From JBOGIG01 sp050742455 (GTDB lineage Bacteria > Actinomycetota > Acidimicrobiia > Acidimicrobiales > JBOGIG01), in assembly GCA_050742455.1 (NCBI GenBank), contig JBOGIG010000029.1, forward strand, positions 3,831-67,830: a stretch of DNA of 64,000 bases. The letters run 5' to 3'. The notes under the pieces were generated by a model. It had not been told where the DNA came from, did not search any database, and saw only the letters and a program-made list of their open reading frames with translations. A program made the translations under genes and the position numbers. The first letter of the stretch is position 1. Each line of letters opens with the position of its first letter. Positions 25,494 through 33,036 of the stretch are shown here, piece after piece.

Positions 25494-25569
25494 GCCCCCA
25501 TCGTCTAGCGGCCCAGGACACTGCCCTTTCAAGGCAGCAGCACGGGTTCGAATCCCGTTGGGGGTGCCA
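25494..25569 (+). tRNA. tRNA-Glu (anticodon TTC)
   Basis: A full cloverleaf: 7-bp acceptor GCCCCCA/TGGGGGT, anticodon loop CTTTCAA on a CTGCC/GGCAG stem, T-arm ACGGG-TTCGAAT-CCCGT. Discriminator G, and CCA is encoded. First of three clustered tRNA genes. Confidence 0.97.
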
Positions 25570-25616
25570 TACGCGGCGTAGTGGGAAGCAATCGAAGTTG
25601 GAATGAGCAACACGTG

Positions 25617-25691
25617 GGACCTGTGGTGCAGTTTGGAGTGCACGCCGGCCTGTCAAGCCGGAGGTCGCGGGTTCAAATCCCGTCAGGTCCG
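25617..25691 (+). tRNA. tRNA-Asp (anticodon GTC)
   Basis: Acceptor GGACCTG/CAGGTCC pairs perfectly. The anticodon loop CTGTCAA sits on a CCGGC/GCCGG stem, and the T-loop is TTCAAAT. CCA is not encoded. Second of the three-gene cluster. Confidence 0.97.
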
Positions 25692-25722
25692 CTGGGCGCG
25701 GTAATTCAGGGCCCAGGAGCAA

Positions 25723-25795
25723 GGTCGGGTAGCTCAGTTGGTAGAGCGCGCGCCTGAAAAGCGTGAGGTCACCGGATCGACGCCGGTCCCGACCA
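25723..25795 (+). tRNA. tRNA-Phe (anticodon GAA)
   Basis: Acceptor GGTCGGG/CCCGACC, D-arm GCTCAGTTGGTAGAGC, anticodon loop CTGAAAA, T-arm CCGGA-TCGACGC-style with discriminator A. CCA is not encoded. Confidence 0.96.
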
Positions 25796-25836
25796 CTCAA
25801 AAGCCGCAGGCCAGGGCCGGACCGGCTCGCCACAAG

Positions 25837-25869
25837 GTTCACCCCGAGTTCACCTTGGATTAACCGTTC
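25837..25869 (+). promoter_or_regulatory. PHO box (three 11-bp direct repeats) upstream of pstS
   Basis: GTTCACCCCGA, GTTCACCTTGG and ATTAACCGTTC follow one another at an exact 11-bp period (25837, 25848, 25859). A looser fourth unit GGCAACCGCAC continues the register. This is the direct-repeat architecture bound by PhoP/RegX3-type regulators in actinobacteria. The regulator at 9598-10404 is the obvious candidate. Confidence 0.82.
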
Positions 25870-25907
25870 GGCAACCGCACGGCTGCGCTGAGGCCACCGG
25901 GGGTGTG

Positions 25908-25913
25908 TACCGT
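25908..25913 (+). promoter_or_regulatory. predicted -10 element of the pst operon
   Basis: TACCGT lies downstream of the PHO box and 7 nt before GTG 25921, which opens a 22-codon frame. The geometry matches the leaderless promoters elsewhere in the window. Confidence 0.45.
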
Positions 25914-25920
25914 ACGCCAC

Positions 25921-25989
25921 GTGAGCAGGATTGGCGCTGACACATCCCCCTCCCGGTCCCCCTGGTCCGGGACCGAGATCACGAGGTGA
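25921..25989 (+). CDS. possible 22-codon leader peptide coupled to pstS
   Basis: Open frame GTG-AGC-AGG-ATT... of 22 codons, Ser/Pro/Arg-rich. It begins 7 nt after TACCGT and its TGA overlaps the pstS GTG as GTGA. pstS itself has only a weak ribosome binding site, so translation of this leader could deliver ribosomes to pstS. There is no protein homology to support it; the case rests on promoter spacing and the exact overlap. Confidence 0.4.
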   Translation: MSRIGADTSPSRSPWSGTEITR

Positions 25990-27110
25990 CCTTGAAACGA
26001 CTGATCATCCTGGCAGTGACCGCTTCGGTGGCCCTGGCCGCCTGCTCGGCCGGCAGTCCCCAGGCCAACAACTCCCCTATCCCGGGGACCCCGGGGTCGA
26101 GCGGCACCGGCGCCATCGGCAACCCGGCCAAGCCAGTAACCCTCAACGAGTCAGGCTCATCTCTCCTCTATCCCTTCCTTCAAGAGTTGGTGGCGCCGCT
26201 GCACCAGAAGTACCCGAACATCACCCTGGCGCCGGCGCCGGGTGGCTCGGGAAAGGGCATCAGCGACGCGATCAGCGGCACCGTCCAATTGGGTGGCTCT
26301 GACGCCTACCTGAGCCCAGGCCAGTTGGCCGCCAACAAGGGGCTACTCAACATCCCCATCGCCGTTTCGGCCCAGGCCATCAACTTCAACCTCGCCGGCA
26401 TCACGAGCCTGAAACTCAGCGGCAACATCCTGGCCCAGATGTACGAGGGCAAGATCACCAAGTGGAATGACCCGGCAATCTCCGCCCTGAACCCCGGAGT
26501 CACAATCCCGCCCACCCCCGTTGTCCCGGTGCGACGGGTGGACTCCTCGGGTGACACCTTCATCTTCACCAGCCTGCTGACCGCCACCAATCCGGCCTGG
26601 AACAACGGCCCGGCCTTTGGCACCACCGTGACGTGGCCCCCGGTTCCTACAGAAGTGACGGCCAACGGCAACCCGGGCATGGTTCAGACTTGCAAAGCGA
26701 CCCCCGGGTGCGTGGCATACGTGGGGGTCAGCTCGGAGTCAGCGGCACAGACGGCATCGCTGGGTGAGGCCATGCTGCAGAACAAGGCCGGGAACTTCGT
26801 CCTTCCCACCGCCGACACCATCAACGCCGCGGTGAGCGCCGGTGCGGCCGGCGTGCCGGCCAGCCTGGCCGCTCCGCTGATTTACGAGAGCGGGTCCCAG
26901 TCCTACCCCATCGTCAACTTCGAGTACCTTGTGGTCAAATCCACCCAGCCCGACGCTCCCACCGCCCAGGCCATCCGCACCTTTTTGTCCTTTGCCATCG
27001 ACCCCAACGGGGGCAGCACCCCGCAGTACCTGTCCAAGGAAGGATTCGTGGCCCTGCCCAGCTCGGTGGCATCCAAGGTGCAAAAGGCCATTGGCGCCAT
27101 CTCGGGGTGA
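25986..27110 (+). CDS. pstS: phosphate ABC transporter substrate-binding lipoprotein PstS
   Basis: A 374-residue periplasmic-binding protein. The signal peptide ends in a lipobox (VALAACS, Cys about 18), followed by a Ser/Gly/Pro linker. The PstS fold starts with VTLNESGSSLLYPFLQELV, then the ligand loop PGGSGKGISDAISGTVQLGGSDAYL. RRVDSSGDTFIFTSLL is the second conserved phosphate-binding segment. It captures inorganic phosphate for PstCAB. GTG 25986 is the start; the upstream leader frame ends on it. First structural gene of pstSCAB, under the PHO box. Confidence 0.95.
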   Translation: MTLKRLIILAVTASVALAACSAGSPQANNSPIPGTPGSSGTGAIGNPAKPVTLNESGSSLLYPFLQELVAPLHQKYPNITLAPAPGGSGKGISDAISGTVQLGGSDAYLSPGQLAANKGLLNIPIAVSAQAINFNLAGITSLKLSGNILAQMYEGKITKWNDPAISALNPGVTIPPTPVVPVRRVDSSGDTFIFTSLLTATNPAWNNGPAFGTTVTWPPVPTEVTANGNPGMVQTCKATPGCVAYVGVSSESAAQTASLGEAMLQNKAGNFVLPTADTINAAVSAGAAGVPASLAAPLIYESGSQSYPIVNFEYLVVKSTQPDAPTAQAIRTFLSFAIDPNGGSTPQYLSKEGFVALPSSVASKVQKAIGAISG

Positions 27111-27151
27111 GCGACTACTGATGGTGATCGACAATTGATGGCGAGCGACTA

Positions 27152-28231
27152 ATGACCGTCGTCGGCGAACGTCGGAACCGTTCCCGGTCCGACCCCTCCT
27201 CAAGGGCCCGGGAACGTTCATCGGCTCGGGAGCGGCGCCGATCCGAGCTGACCGGTCCCGATCGGGCCCTGCGGGCGGTGCTGGCCTCGGCAGCCGTTGT
27301 TCCCGCCGCGGCCCTGGTCTTCCTGGCCTATGAGATGTTCAAGGCGGCCTATCCGGCCATCGTGTTCAACGGGTGGAGGTTCTTCACCACCAAGACCTTT
27401 ACCCTGGGCAACCTGTACGGCGGGTCGCCCGAGATTCACCACGGATACGTAGCCGCCCACGGCGCCCACTACGGCGTGCTGGCCCTTCTGTTCGGCACCG
27501 TGGTGTCCTCGCTCATCGCCCTGGTGGTAGCCGTGCCTGTTGCAGTGGGAGGCGCCGTCCTGCTGGCCGAGCGGGTCCCGGCCCGCCTGCAGGGGCCGCT
27601 CGGTATCTTCTTGGAGCTGCTGGCCGGCATCCCCAGCGTCATCTTCGGGCTATGGGGCATTTACACCTTCGGGCCGTTCCTGTCCCGAACCGTATTCCGC
27701 TGGATCGCCGACCTGGGACTGCCCTGGCTGTCCGGACCCACCGGCGCCGGTCAGGGCCTTCTCACCGCCTCGTTGGTCCTGGCCGTGATGATCGTACCCA
27801 TCATCGCCTCGATCACCCGAGAGCTCATCCGCTCGGTGCCGAGCCTGTCCAAGGAAGGGGCCGTGGCTCTGGGCCTGACCCGTTCGGAGACGGTCCGCGT
27901 GGTGACAATCCCGTTCGTGCGCACCGGGATCATCGCCGCTTCCATCCTGGGTTGGGCTCGGGCCCTGGGCGAGACCATCGCCGTTCTCATCATCAGCGGC
28001 AATGCCTTGAACATCTACCCCCACAGCATCTTCGCCCCGTTCTCGACCATGGCTTCCACCATCGCCGCCATCCTTGACGGTGCCCTGACCGACTCGACGC
28101 ACATGGCCGTGCACGCCCTGGCCGAAGTCGGCCTGGTGCTGCTGATTGTCACCCTGCTGACCAACTTTGGCGGTCGCTTGCTCACCCGTCGGTTCTCTAC
28201 CGCCGGCCTGCCCGTGGGACGGGGGGTCTAA
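27152..28231 (+). CDS. pstC: phosphate ABC transporter permease PstC
   Basis: A 359-residue membrane protein with six helices after a long basic N-terminus (about 1-45, rich in Arg). The extracellular loop after helix 1 (GWRFFTTKTFTLGNLYGG) is characteristic of PstC, and SLSKEGAVALGLTRSETVRVVTIP is the EAA loop that contacts PstB. GLWGIYTFGPFLSRTVF is a conserved loop between helices. It pairs with PstA. 41 nt separate it from pstS. Confidence 0.94.
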   Translation: MTVVGERRNRSRSDPSSRARERSSARERRRSELTGPDRALRAVLASAAVVPAAALVFLAYEMFKAAYPAIVFNGWRFFTTKTFTLGNLYGGSPEIHHGYVAAHGAHYGVLALLFGTVVSSLIALVVAVPVAVGGAVLLAERVPARLQGPLGIFLELLAGIPSVIFGLWGIYTFGPFLSRTVFRWIADLGLPWLSGPTGAGQGLLTASLVLAVMIVPIIASITRELIRSVPSLSKEGAVALGLTRSETVRVVTIPFVRTGIIAASILGWARALGETIAVLIISGNALNIYPHSIFAPFSTMASTIAAILDGALTDSTHMAVHALAEVGLVLLIVTLLTNFGGRLLTRRFSTAGLPVGRGV

Positions 28232-28236
28232 GGCGG

Positions 28237-29091
28237 ATGCCCAGAACCATGACCCGGCGGGGAATGCGGGATTTCACCTTCTGGGGGTTATGCACGCTCG
28301 CTTTCTTGTGCATCGCCGGGCCGGCCCTGGCCGTGCTCATCAGCGTGTTCCACCAGGCGCTCCCCTCCTTTGGCTGGTCTCTGTTCACGGCCAGGACCAA
28401 TTCCGTCGGCATCCAGAATGCCATCCTGGGCAGCCTGTTAATGCTGGTCGGCGTGTTGATTCTGGCTGGCACCATCGGGGTGAGCGCAGGCATCTATCTG
28501 TCCGAGTTCGCCACGGGTAGAACACAGAGACTCCTTCGCTTTCTGTCCGAGGTCCTGGCCGGGACGCCCTCGATAGTGATCGGGTACATCGGCTACATCA
28601 CCCTCGTGGTGCAGTTCCACTGGGGCTTTTCTCTCCTGGCTGCCGTCGTGGCCCTGTCGGTCCTGGTGCTGCCCTACGTGGTCAAGACGACCGAAGTGGC
28701 ATTCCGCCAGGTGCCGACGGTCCTGCACGAAGCGGCCGCCGGCCTGGGCCTGCCTCGTTTCACCACGGTGCGCAAGATCCTCATGCCCGCCGCCCTGCCC
28801 GGGGTGGTATCCGGACTGATAGTGGCCCTGGCCATCTCAACAGGGGAGCTGGCCCCCCTCCTGTTCACGGCCGGTTTCAGCGATAAGAACCCCTCGCTTC
28901 AGCTCCTTCACCAACAGGTCCCCTACCTGACCGACGTGACTTTCACCGACCTGTCCCTGCCAGGGGCAAGGGCCCACGCCACAGCGGCGGCAGCCGGGGC
29001 CGTCACCCTGGTCCTGCTCATCCTCCTCATCATCCTCGGACGCCTGGTGTCGAGGCGTTCCCGACGCAACACGCAAAGGATGGCACTTTGA
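28237..29091 (+). CDS. pstA: phosphate ABC transporter permease PstA
   Basis: A 284-residue permease with six hydrophobic helices. The EAA loop is QVPTVLHEAAAGLGLPRFTTVRKILMPAALPGVVSGLIVALAI in position and spacing; GTPSIVIGYIGYITLVVQ and STGELAPLLFTAGF are PstA-typical segments. ATG 28237 begins 5 nt after the pstC stop. Its stop overlaps a TTG that opens the pstB frame. Confidence 0.94.
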   Translation: MPRTMTRRGMRDFTFWGLCTLAFLCIAGPALAVLISVFHQALPSFGWSLFTARTNSVGIQNAILGSLLMLVGVLILAGTIGVSAGIYLSEFATGRTQRLLRFLSEVLAGTPSIVIGYIGYITLVVQFHWGFSLLAAVVALSVLVLPYVVKTTEVAFRQVPTVLHEAAAGLGLPRFTTVRKILMPAALPGVVSGLIVALAISTGELAPLLFTAGFSDKNPSLQLLHQQVPYLTDVTFTDLSLPGARAHATAAAAGAVTLVLLILLIILGRLVSRRSRRNTQRMAL

Positions 29092-29177
29092 CCAAGCGAA
29101 ACGGACCCGCCCTCGTCGCCCGCCCCGATACGATGCGGTGGCCGTTCCCCTCCCCAGCGCCGGAGAACCCGTATAAC

Positions 29178-30032
29178 ATGCCCGAAACCGTCTCCCCGAC
29201 CATGACAGTCCACGAACCGCCAGAACCTCAGACTCATTCCGCCGGCGGCACTGAGGTGCCCGACCCCATCTTCAGCGTGGAATCACTCTCCTTTTACTAT
29301 GGGGGCGTACAGGCTCTAAACGACATCAGCCTGACCATTGGCAAGAACGAGGTGACGGCCCTCATCGGACCCTCCGGCTGCGGCAAGACAACCTTCATCC
29401 GCTGCCTCAACCGACTCAACGACCTGATTCCTGGAACTCGGGTGGAGGGCCGCATCGACTTCGAGGGCCAGTCCCTCTACGGCCCTGGAGTACGGGCCAT
29501 CGAAGTGCGGCGCCGGATCGGCATGGTATTCCAAAAACCCAATCCTTTCCCCCGATCCATATACGACAACATCGCCATCGCCCCCCGGATCAATGGCATC
29601 AAGGTCGACATGGACGACCTGGTCGAGGAGAGCTTGACCCGGGCAGCCTTGTGGGACGAAGTCAAGGACAAGCTGCGGGACACGGCCTTCAGCCTGTCCG
29701 GAGGCCAGCAGCAGCGGCTTTGCATCGCCCGAGCCATCGCCGTGCGCCCGGAGGTGATCCTCATGGACGAGCCCTGCTCGTCTCTCGATCCGGTGGCCAC
29801 CTTCCGTATCGAGGAGCTCATGTCGGACCTGAAGACCGACTACACCATCGTGGTGGTGACCCACAACATGCAACAGGCTGCCCGGGTCTCGGATCGGACT
29901 GCTTTTTTTACGGTGGATGTGTCGGACGGTGGCCGCACCGGCGTCATGGTCGAGATGGGGCTGACACCCCAGATCTTCACTGCCCCGACGGACCAGCGCA
30001 CAGAGGACTACATCACCGGCCGCTTCGGATAG
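29178..30032 (+). CDS. pstB: phosphate ABC transporter ATP-binding protein PstB
   Basis: A 284-residue ATPase energising PstCA. Walker A is GPSGCGKTT, followed by FIRCLNRLNDLIPG, a PstB hallmark. The signature is SLSGGQQQRLCIARAIAV, Walker B VILMDEPCSSLDP and the H-loop VVVTHNMQQAARVSD. ATG 29178 was chosen; the frame is open from TTG 29088, which would overlap pstA but adds 30 unconserved residues. The last gene of the operon is followed by a small hairpin. Confidence 0.95.
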   Translation: MPETVSPTMTVHEPPEPQTHSAGGTEVPDPIFSVESLSFYYGGVQALNDISLTIGKNEVTALIGPSGCGKTTFIRCLNRLNDLIPGTRVEGRIDFEGQSLYGPGVRAIEVRRRIGMVFQKPNPFPRSIYDNIAIAPRINGIKVDMDDLVEESLTRAALWDEVKDKLRDTAFSLSGGQQQRLCIARAIAVRPEVILMDEPCSSLDPVATFRIEELMSDLKTDYTIVVVTHNMQQAARVSDRTAFFTVDVSDGGRTGVMVEMGLTPQIFTAPTDQRTEDYITGRFG

Positions 30033-30038
30033 TCCGAA
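30024..30038. terminator. short hairpin at the pstB stop, between convergent genes
   Basis: TTCGGA-TAG-TCCGAA is a perfect 6-bp stem whose loop is the pstB stop codon. It lies in the short gap before the convergent MoaD gene. No U-tract, so termination is plausible but unproven. Confidence 0.35.
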
Positions 30039-30052
30039 CGCCGCCGCGCCGA

Positions 30053-30349
30053 CTACCCGCCGGCCATGGCCCCCAGGATCACGAACTGCTCACCCCCGGA
30101 AACCACCGCCTCGGGCAGGGCGGCGTCGGGTAGTTCATGGGACAGGTCCTCCTCGCAGGCAAAGAACCGGACGAAGGGGCGGCGCTGCTGGTTGACCTGG
30201 TCTCGGATGGTCCCTTTGAGCATGGGGTAGCGATCCTCCAAGGCGCCGAGAACGGAGCGCTGGGTGGCGGCGCCCACGACTTCGAGCTGCACCTCGCCTT
30301 TGATGTTGGCCAACAGGCGAAGATGGGCCGGCAGAACCACCCGGATCAT
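30053..30349 (-). CDS. MoaD/ThiS family ubiquitin-like protein
   Basis: A 98-residue beta-grasp protein ending in GAMAGG, the C-terminal di-Gly that is adenylated and thiocarboxylated in MoaD/ThiS/CysO sulfur carriers. The core reads MIRVVLPAHLRLLANIKGEVQLEV...VLGALEDRYPMLKGTIRD. No MoaE, ThiF/MoeB or thiazole genes are adjacent; its partner is the BNR-repeat protein whose stop overlaps its start (ATGA). Such MoaD-BNR pairs recur in bacteria, so it is probably not the molybdopterin-synthase subunit. Confidence 0.82.
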   Translation of the reverse strand: MIRVVLPAHLRLLANIKGEVQLEVVGAATQRSVLGALEDRYPMLKGTIRDQVNQQRRPFVRFFACEEDLSHELPDAALPEAVVSGGEQFVILGAMAGG

Positions 30350-31461
30350 GGCAGGGTCTGGACCTCCACCGACAGAACGGCGGGCAGATCTCGGACTATG
30401 GGCTCCCAGCTGTCCCCGGAGTCGGCCGACGCATAGACCTGTCCACCGGTGGTGCCGAAGTACACCCCACACGAATCCAGGCTGTCGATGGCCATGGAGT
30501 CCCGCAGCACGTTGACATAGCAATCCCGCTGAGGCAGACCTTTCCCGAGCGGCTCCCACTCTTCCCCACCGCTGCGGCTGCGATAGACCCGCAGGCATCC
30601 GTCCGGCGGGTAGTGCTCCGAGTCGCTCTTGATGGGCACGACATAAATCGTCTCGGGTTCGTGGGCATGCACGTCGACGACGAATCCGAAGTCGCTGGGC
30701 AAGTTGCCACTGATCTCTCGCCATGTTTCGCCGCCGTTGTCGCTGCGCATGACGTCCCAGTGCTTCTGCATGAACACGACATCGGGACGACTGGGGTGGG
30801 CGGCGAGGCGGTGAACGCAGTGTCCCACCTCGGCTGTGGGCTCAGGGATGTTTTCGGATCGCAGGCCAACATTGGCCGGTCGCCAGGTCAGCCCGGCATC
30901 GTCGGAGCGAAACACCCCCGCAGCCGAGATAGCCACCAGGATGCGATTGGAATCGTCCCGATCCAACAGGATGGTGTGCAGGCACATACCCCCGGCCCCG
31001 GGCTGCCACGACGGCCCCGAGGCGTGGCCCCGTAGGCCGGACAGCTCTTCCCACTGCCCACCTCCATCGGTTGAGCGGAACAGGGCGGCATCCTCGACCC
31101 CGGCGTAGACCGTGTCGGGATCGAGGGGCGAAGGTTCAAGATGCCATACCCGGGCGAACTCCCACGGATGGGGCGTGCCATCGTAGAACTGGTGGGTACC
31201 GGGCACGCCGTCGTAACGGAACTCGTTGCCCACTGGGCGCCACGTGACCCCGCCGTCGTCGGACCTCTGGATCACTTGCCCGAACCAGCCCGTGGACTGC
31301 GAGGCATAAAGGCGGTCAGGCTCGACCGGGGATCCCTTGAGGTGGTAAATCTCCCACCCGCCGAAGTGAGGTCCGTTGATATCCCACTTCTGACGCTTGG
31401 CGTCCGAGGAGAGGATGAACGCTCCCTTGCGGGTGCCGACCAACACCCTTACTCCGCTCAT
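30346..31461 (-). CDS. BNR/Asp-box repeat beta-propeller protein (sialidase/VPS10-like fold)
   Basis: A 371-residue protein built from Asp-box repeats: SDDGGVTW, STDGGGQW, SDDAGLTW, SDNGGETW, SRSGGEEW and SADSGDSW, about 50-60 residues apart, giving a six-bladed or larger propeller. There is no signal peptide, so it should be cytoplasmic. Glycosidase activity cannot be assumed, since the family mostly lacks sialidase catalytic residues. GGGGGG lies 6 nt before ATG 31461. Translationally coupled to the MoaD-like gene. Confidence 0.82.
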   Translation of the reverse strand: MSGVRVLVGTRKGAFILSSDAKRQKWDINGPHFGGWEIYHLKGSPVEPDRLYASQSTGWFGQVIQRSDDGGVTWRPVGNEFRYDGVPGTHQFYDGTPHPWEFARVWHLEPSPLDPDTVYAGVEDAALFRSTDGGGQWEELSGLRGHASGPSWQPGAGGMCLHTILLDRDDSNRILVAISAAGVFRSDDAGLTWRPANVGLRSENIPEPTAEVGHCVHRLAAHPSRPDVVFMQKHWDVMRSDNGGETWREISGNLPSDFGFVVDVHAHEPETIYVVPIKSDSEHYPPDGCLRVYRSRSGGEEWEPLGKGLPQRDCYVNVLRDSMAIDSLDSCGVYFGTTGGQVYASADSGDSWEPIVRDLPAVLSVEVQTLP

Positions 31462-31518
31462 TCGGTGCCCCCCTGGCTCGGCTGGTAGTGGCCATACCGT
31501 ATCGCGGAGCCCGAGAGC

Positions 31519-31887
31519 TCAGGGCTCGATCAGGCCGGGCTCTCCCTGGTCGTTGAGCACCGCCAGGCCATGAGTGAACCAGGCCAACATGCCACCGTCC
31601 AGATTGCGGGCATCTATGCCACGGGGACGCAGGGCCTCGACCACCCGGGACGATCGGCCGCCCCGATGGCATACACATATGACCATTCGATCGGCCGGAA
31701 GTGCGTCGAGTTGGTCCAGAATCCCGCCCATGGGAATGTGGACAGCCCCGGGGGCATGGCCCAGGGCCCATTCGTCATCCTCTCGCACGTCAACCAGCAC
31801 CGCTCCGGCGCTGATTAGATCATGGGCCTCAAGCGGTCCCACGCCCGCTCCCGGCTCAGGAGTTGGGGTCATCATCGCCGGCCACAT
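31519..31887 (-). CDS. rhodanese-like domain protein
   Basis: A 122-residue single rhodanese domain: LISAGAVLVDVREDDEWALGHAPGAVHIPM and the active loop VCHRGGRSSRVV with the catalytic Cys. It can carry persulfide sulfur. It lies near the MoaD-like gene, so a sulfur-transfer partnership is possible but not shown. It may start at ATG 31887, 31875 or 31872; the first five residues are unconserved. Confidence 0.86.
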   Translation of the reverse strand: MWPAMMTPTPEPGAGVGPLEAHDLISAGAVLVDVREDDEWALGHAPGAVHIPMGGILDQLDALPADRMVICVCHRGGRSSRVVEALRPRGIDARNLDGGMLAWFTHGLAVLNDQGEPGLIEP

Positions 31888-31974
31888 CCATATTCATCGA
31901 GCCCACGGCGGCCGCGGCCACCGGGTCCAGCGGGATCAGACTCGTCATCGGCATCCACCTCCAGGAGTTGAGCC

Positions 31975-31980
31975 TATTGT
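31975..31980 (+). promoter_or_regulatory. predicted leaderless -10 element of the 74-residue protein gene
   Basis: TATTGT lies 6 nt before ATG 31987; the gap TCTGGC has no ribosome binding site. Confidence 0.45.
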
Positions 31981-31986
31981 TCTGGC

Positions 31987-32211
31987 ATGTTCGACAAGTT
32001 CGATCAAATCGTGCGCTGCCGGGATGGCCACCTGTTCACCACCATCTGGATCCCCCTGGCCTCATTCAAGGCCGTTCGCCTGGGCTCGAAGAGATGGCAG
32101 CACTGCCCGGTGGGCCGGCATTGGGTGACGGTCGAAATGGTTGACGAGAACAGCTTGAGCCCGAGCGATCTGAGCCAGGCCCGATCGGTCCACGACATCC
32201 GTATCCCCTGA
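31987..32211 (+). CDS. small conserved hypothetical protein (74 residues)
   Basis: MFDKFDQIVRCRDGHLFTTIW followed by IPLASFKAVRLGSKRWQHCPVGRHWVTVEMV. The pattern RCRxGHLF...W...RxQxCPVGxHW recurs in small actinobacterial proteins of unknown function. Two Cys and two His in CxxxH...CxxxxH-like spacing suggest a metal-binding mini-domain, though this is inference. It stands alone between two minus-strand genes with its own predicted promoter. Confidence 0.65.
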   Translation: MFDKFDQIVRCRDGHLFTTIWIPLASFKAVRLGSKRWQHCPVGRHWVTVEMVDENSLSPSDLSQARSVHDIRIP

Positions 32212-32225
32212 TCGAACCCAGGTGC

Positions 32226-33023
32226 TCAGCCCAGGCCTAGGACAGCCGGCACCTGGTCGTGGGAATCCACCACGAAGTCGGCCGGGGGCGCATCGGGGCT
32301 GCCGGAGGGAGAACCCGCTGCGGGCGCAGGATTGTCGTCACTGATGCCCGTATAGCGGATGGCGATCATCCCCATGGCCTTGGCTCCCGCCACGTCGGTG
32401 CGGCTGATGTCGCCGACGTGGGCCACCCGCTCCGGGACGGGGTTGCCCAGAGCGGCCAGAGCGTGCTCGAAGATCTGGGGGGCGGGCTTGTAATGGCCGA
32501 CCTCGTCGGAAAAGGAAAATGCGGAAAAGAAGTCCAAGAGCCCGTGCTTGTCCAGAAAGACCCGAAGGACCCTCGACGGCGTGAACCCGACGTCACAGAT
32601 AACCCCCAGGACCACCCCGGCCGATCGCAGCCGCTCCAGGCAATCGCCAACGTGGGGAGTGGCATGGACATCGGCGTCGTGGATGGCCGTGGTGAACGCG
32701 GCGATGAGTTGTTGCCGCAACCCCTCGCTCATCGGGTATCCGAGATCCTCGACGATCTGGGTCGCCGCGGCCACCGCCACGAATTGCTCGTTGGCGTGCC
32801 ACGACCGCACGTAGGTGTCCCAGGCCCGGTCGTAAACGGCATCCAGCGCCTCTCGCTCGGCCGGAAAACCGGCCTCTTCCAGCAGCCTGGCCCAGGCCGC
32901 CAGGCGGCGGCCCTTGAGGTGGCCCCGCTCCTCGTAGATGAGCGTGTTCCAAAAGTCGAAAGTTACCGCGTCCACTTTGCCCGGCGAGTCGGGCCCGGTT
33001 GATGCGCCACGTTGGTCCACCAT
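32226..33023 (-). CDS. HAD-superfamily hydrolase
   Basis: A 265-residue haloacid-dehalogenase phosphatase. Motif I is FDFWNTLIYEE: the nucleophile FDxWxT-form Asp is present. Motif II is near GVICDVGFTPS, motif III near HYKPAPQIF, motif IV VAHVGDISRTDVAGAKAMGM. A C1 helical cap lies between motifs I and II. A Pro/Gly-rich insertion (DDNPAPAAGSPSGSPDAPP) lies near the end. Substrate unknown. 13 nt downstream of the malic enzyme gene on the same strand, so probably one transcription unit. Confidence 0.83.
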   Translation of the reverse strand: MVDQRGASTGPDSPGKVDAVTFDFWNTLIYEERGHLKGRRLAAWARLLEEAGFPAEREALDAVYDRAWDTYVRSWHANEQFVAVAAATQIVEDLGYPMSEGLRQQLIAAFTTAIHDADVHATPHVGDCLERLRSAGVVLGVICDVGFTPSRVLRVFLDKHGLLDFFSAFSFSDEVGHYKPAPQIFEHALAALGNPVPERVAHVGDISRTDVAGAKAMGMIAIRYTGISDDNPAPAAGSPSGSPDAPPADFVVDSHDQVPAVLGLG

Positions 33024-33036
33024 GTCTGTCGAGCGC

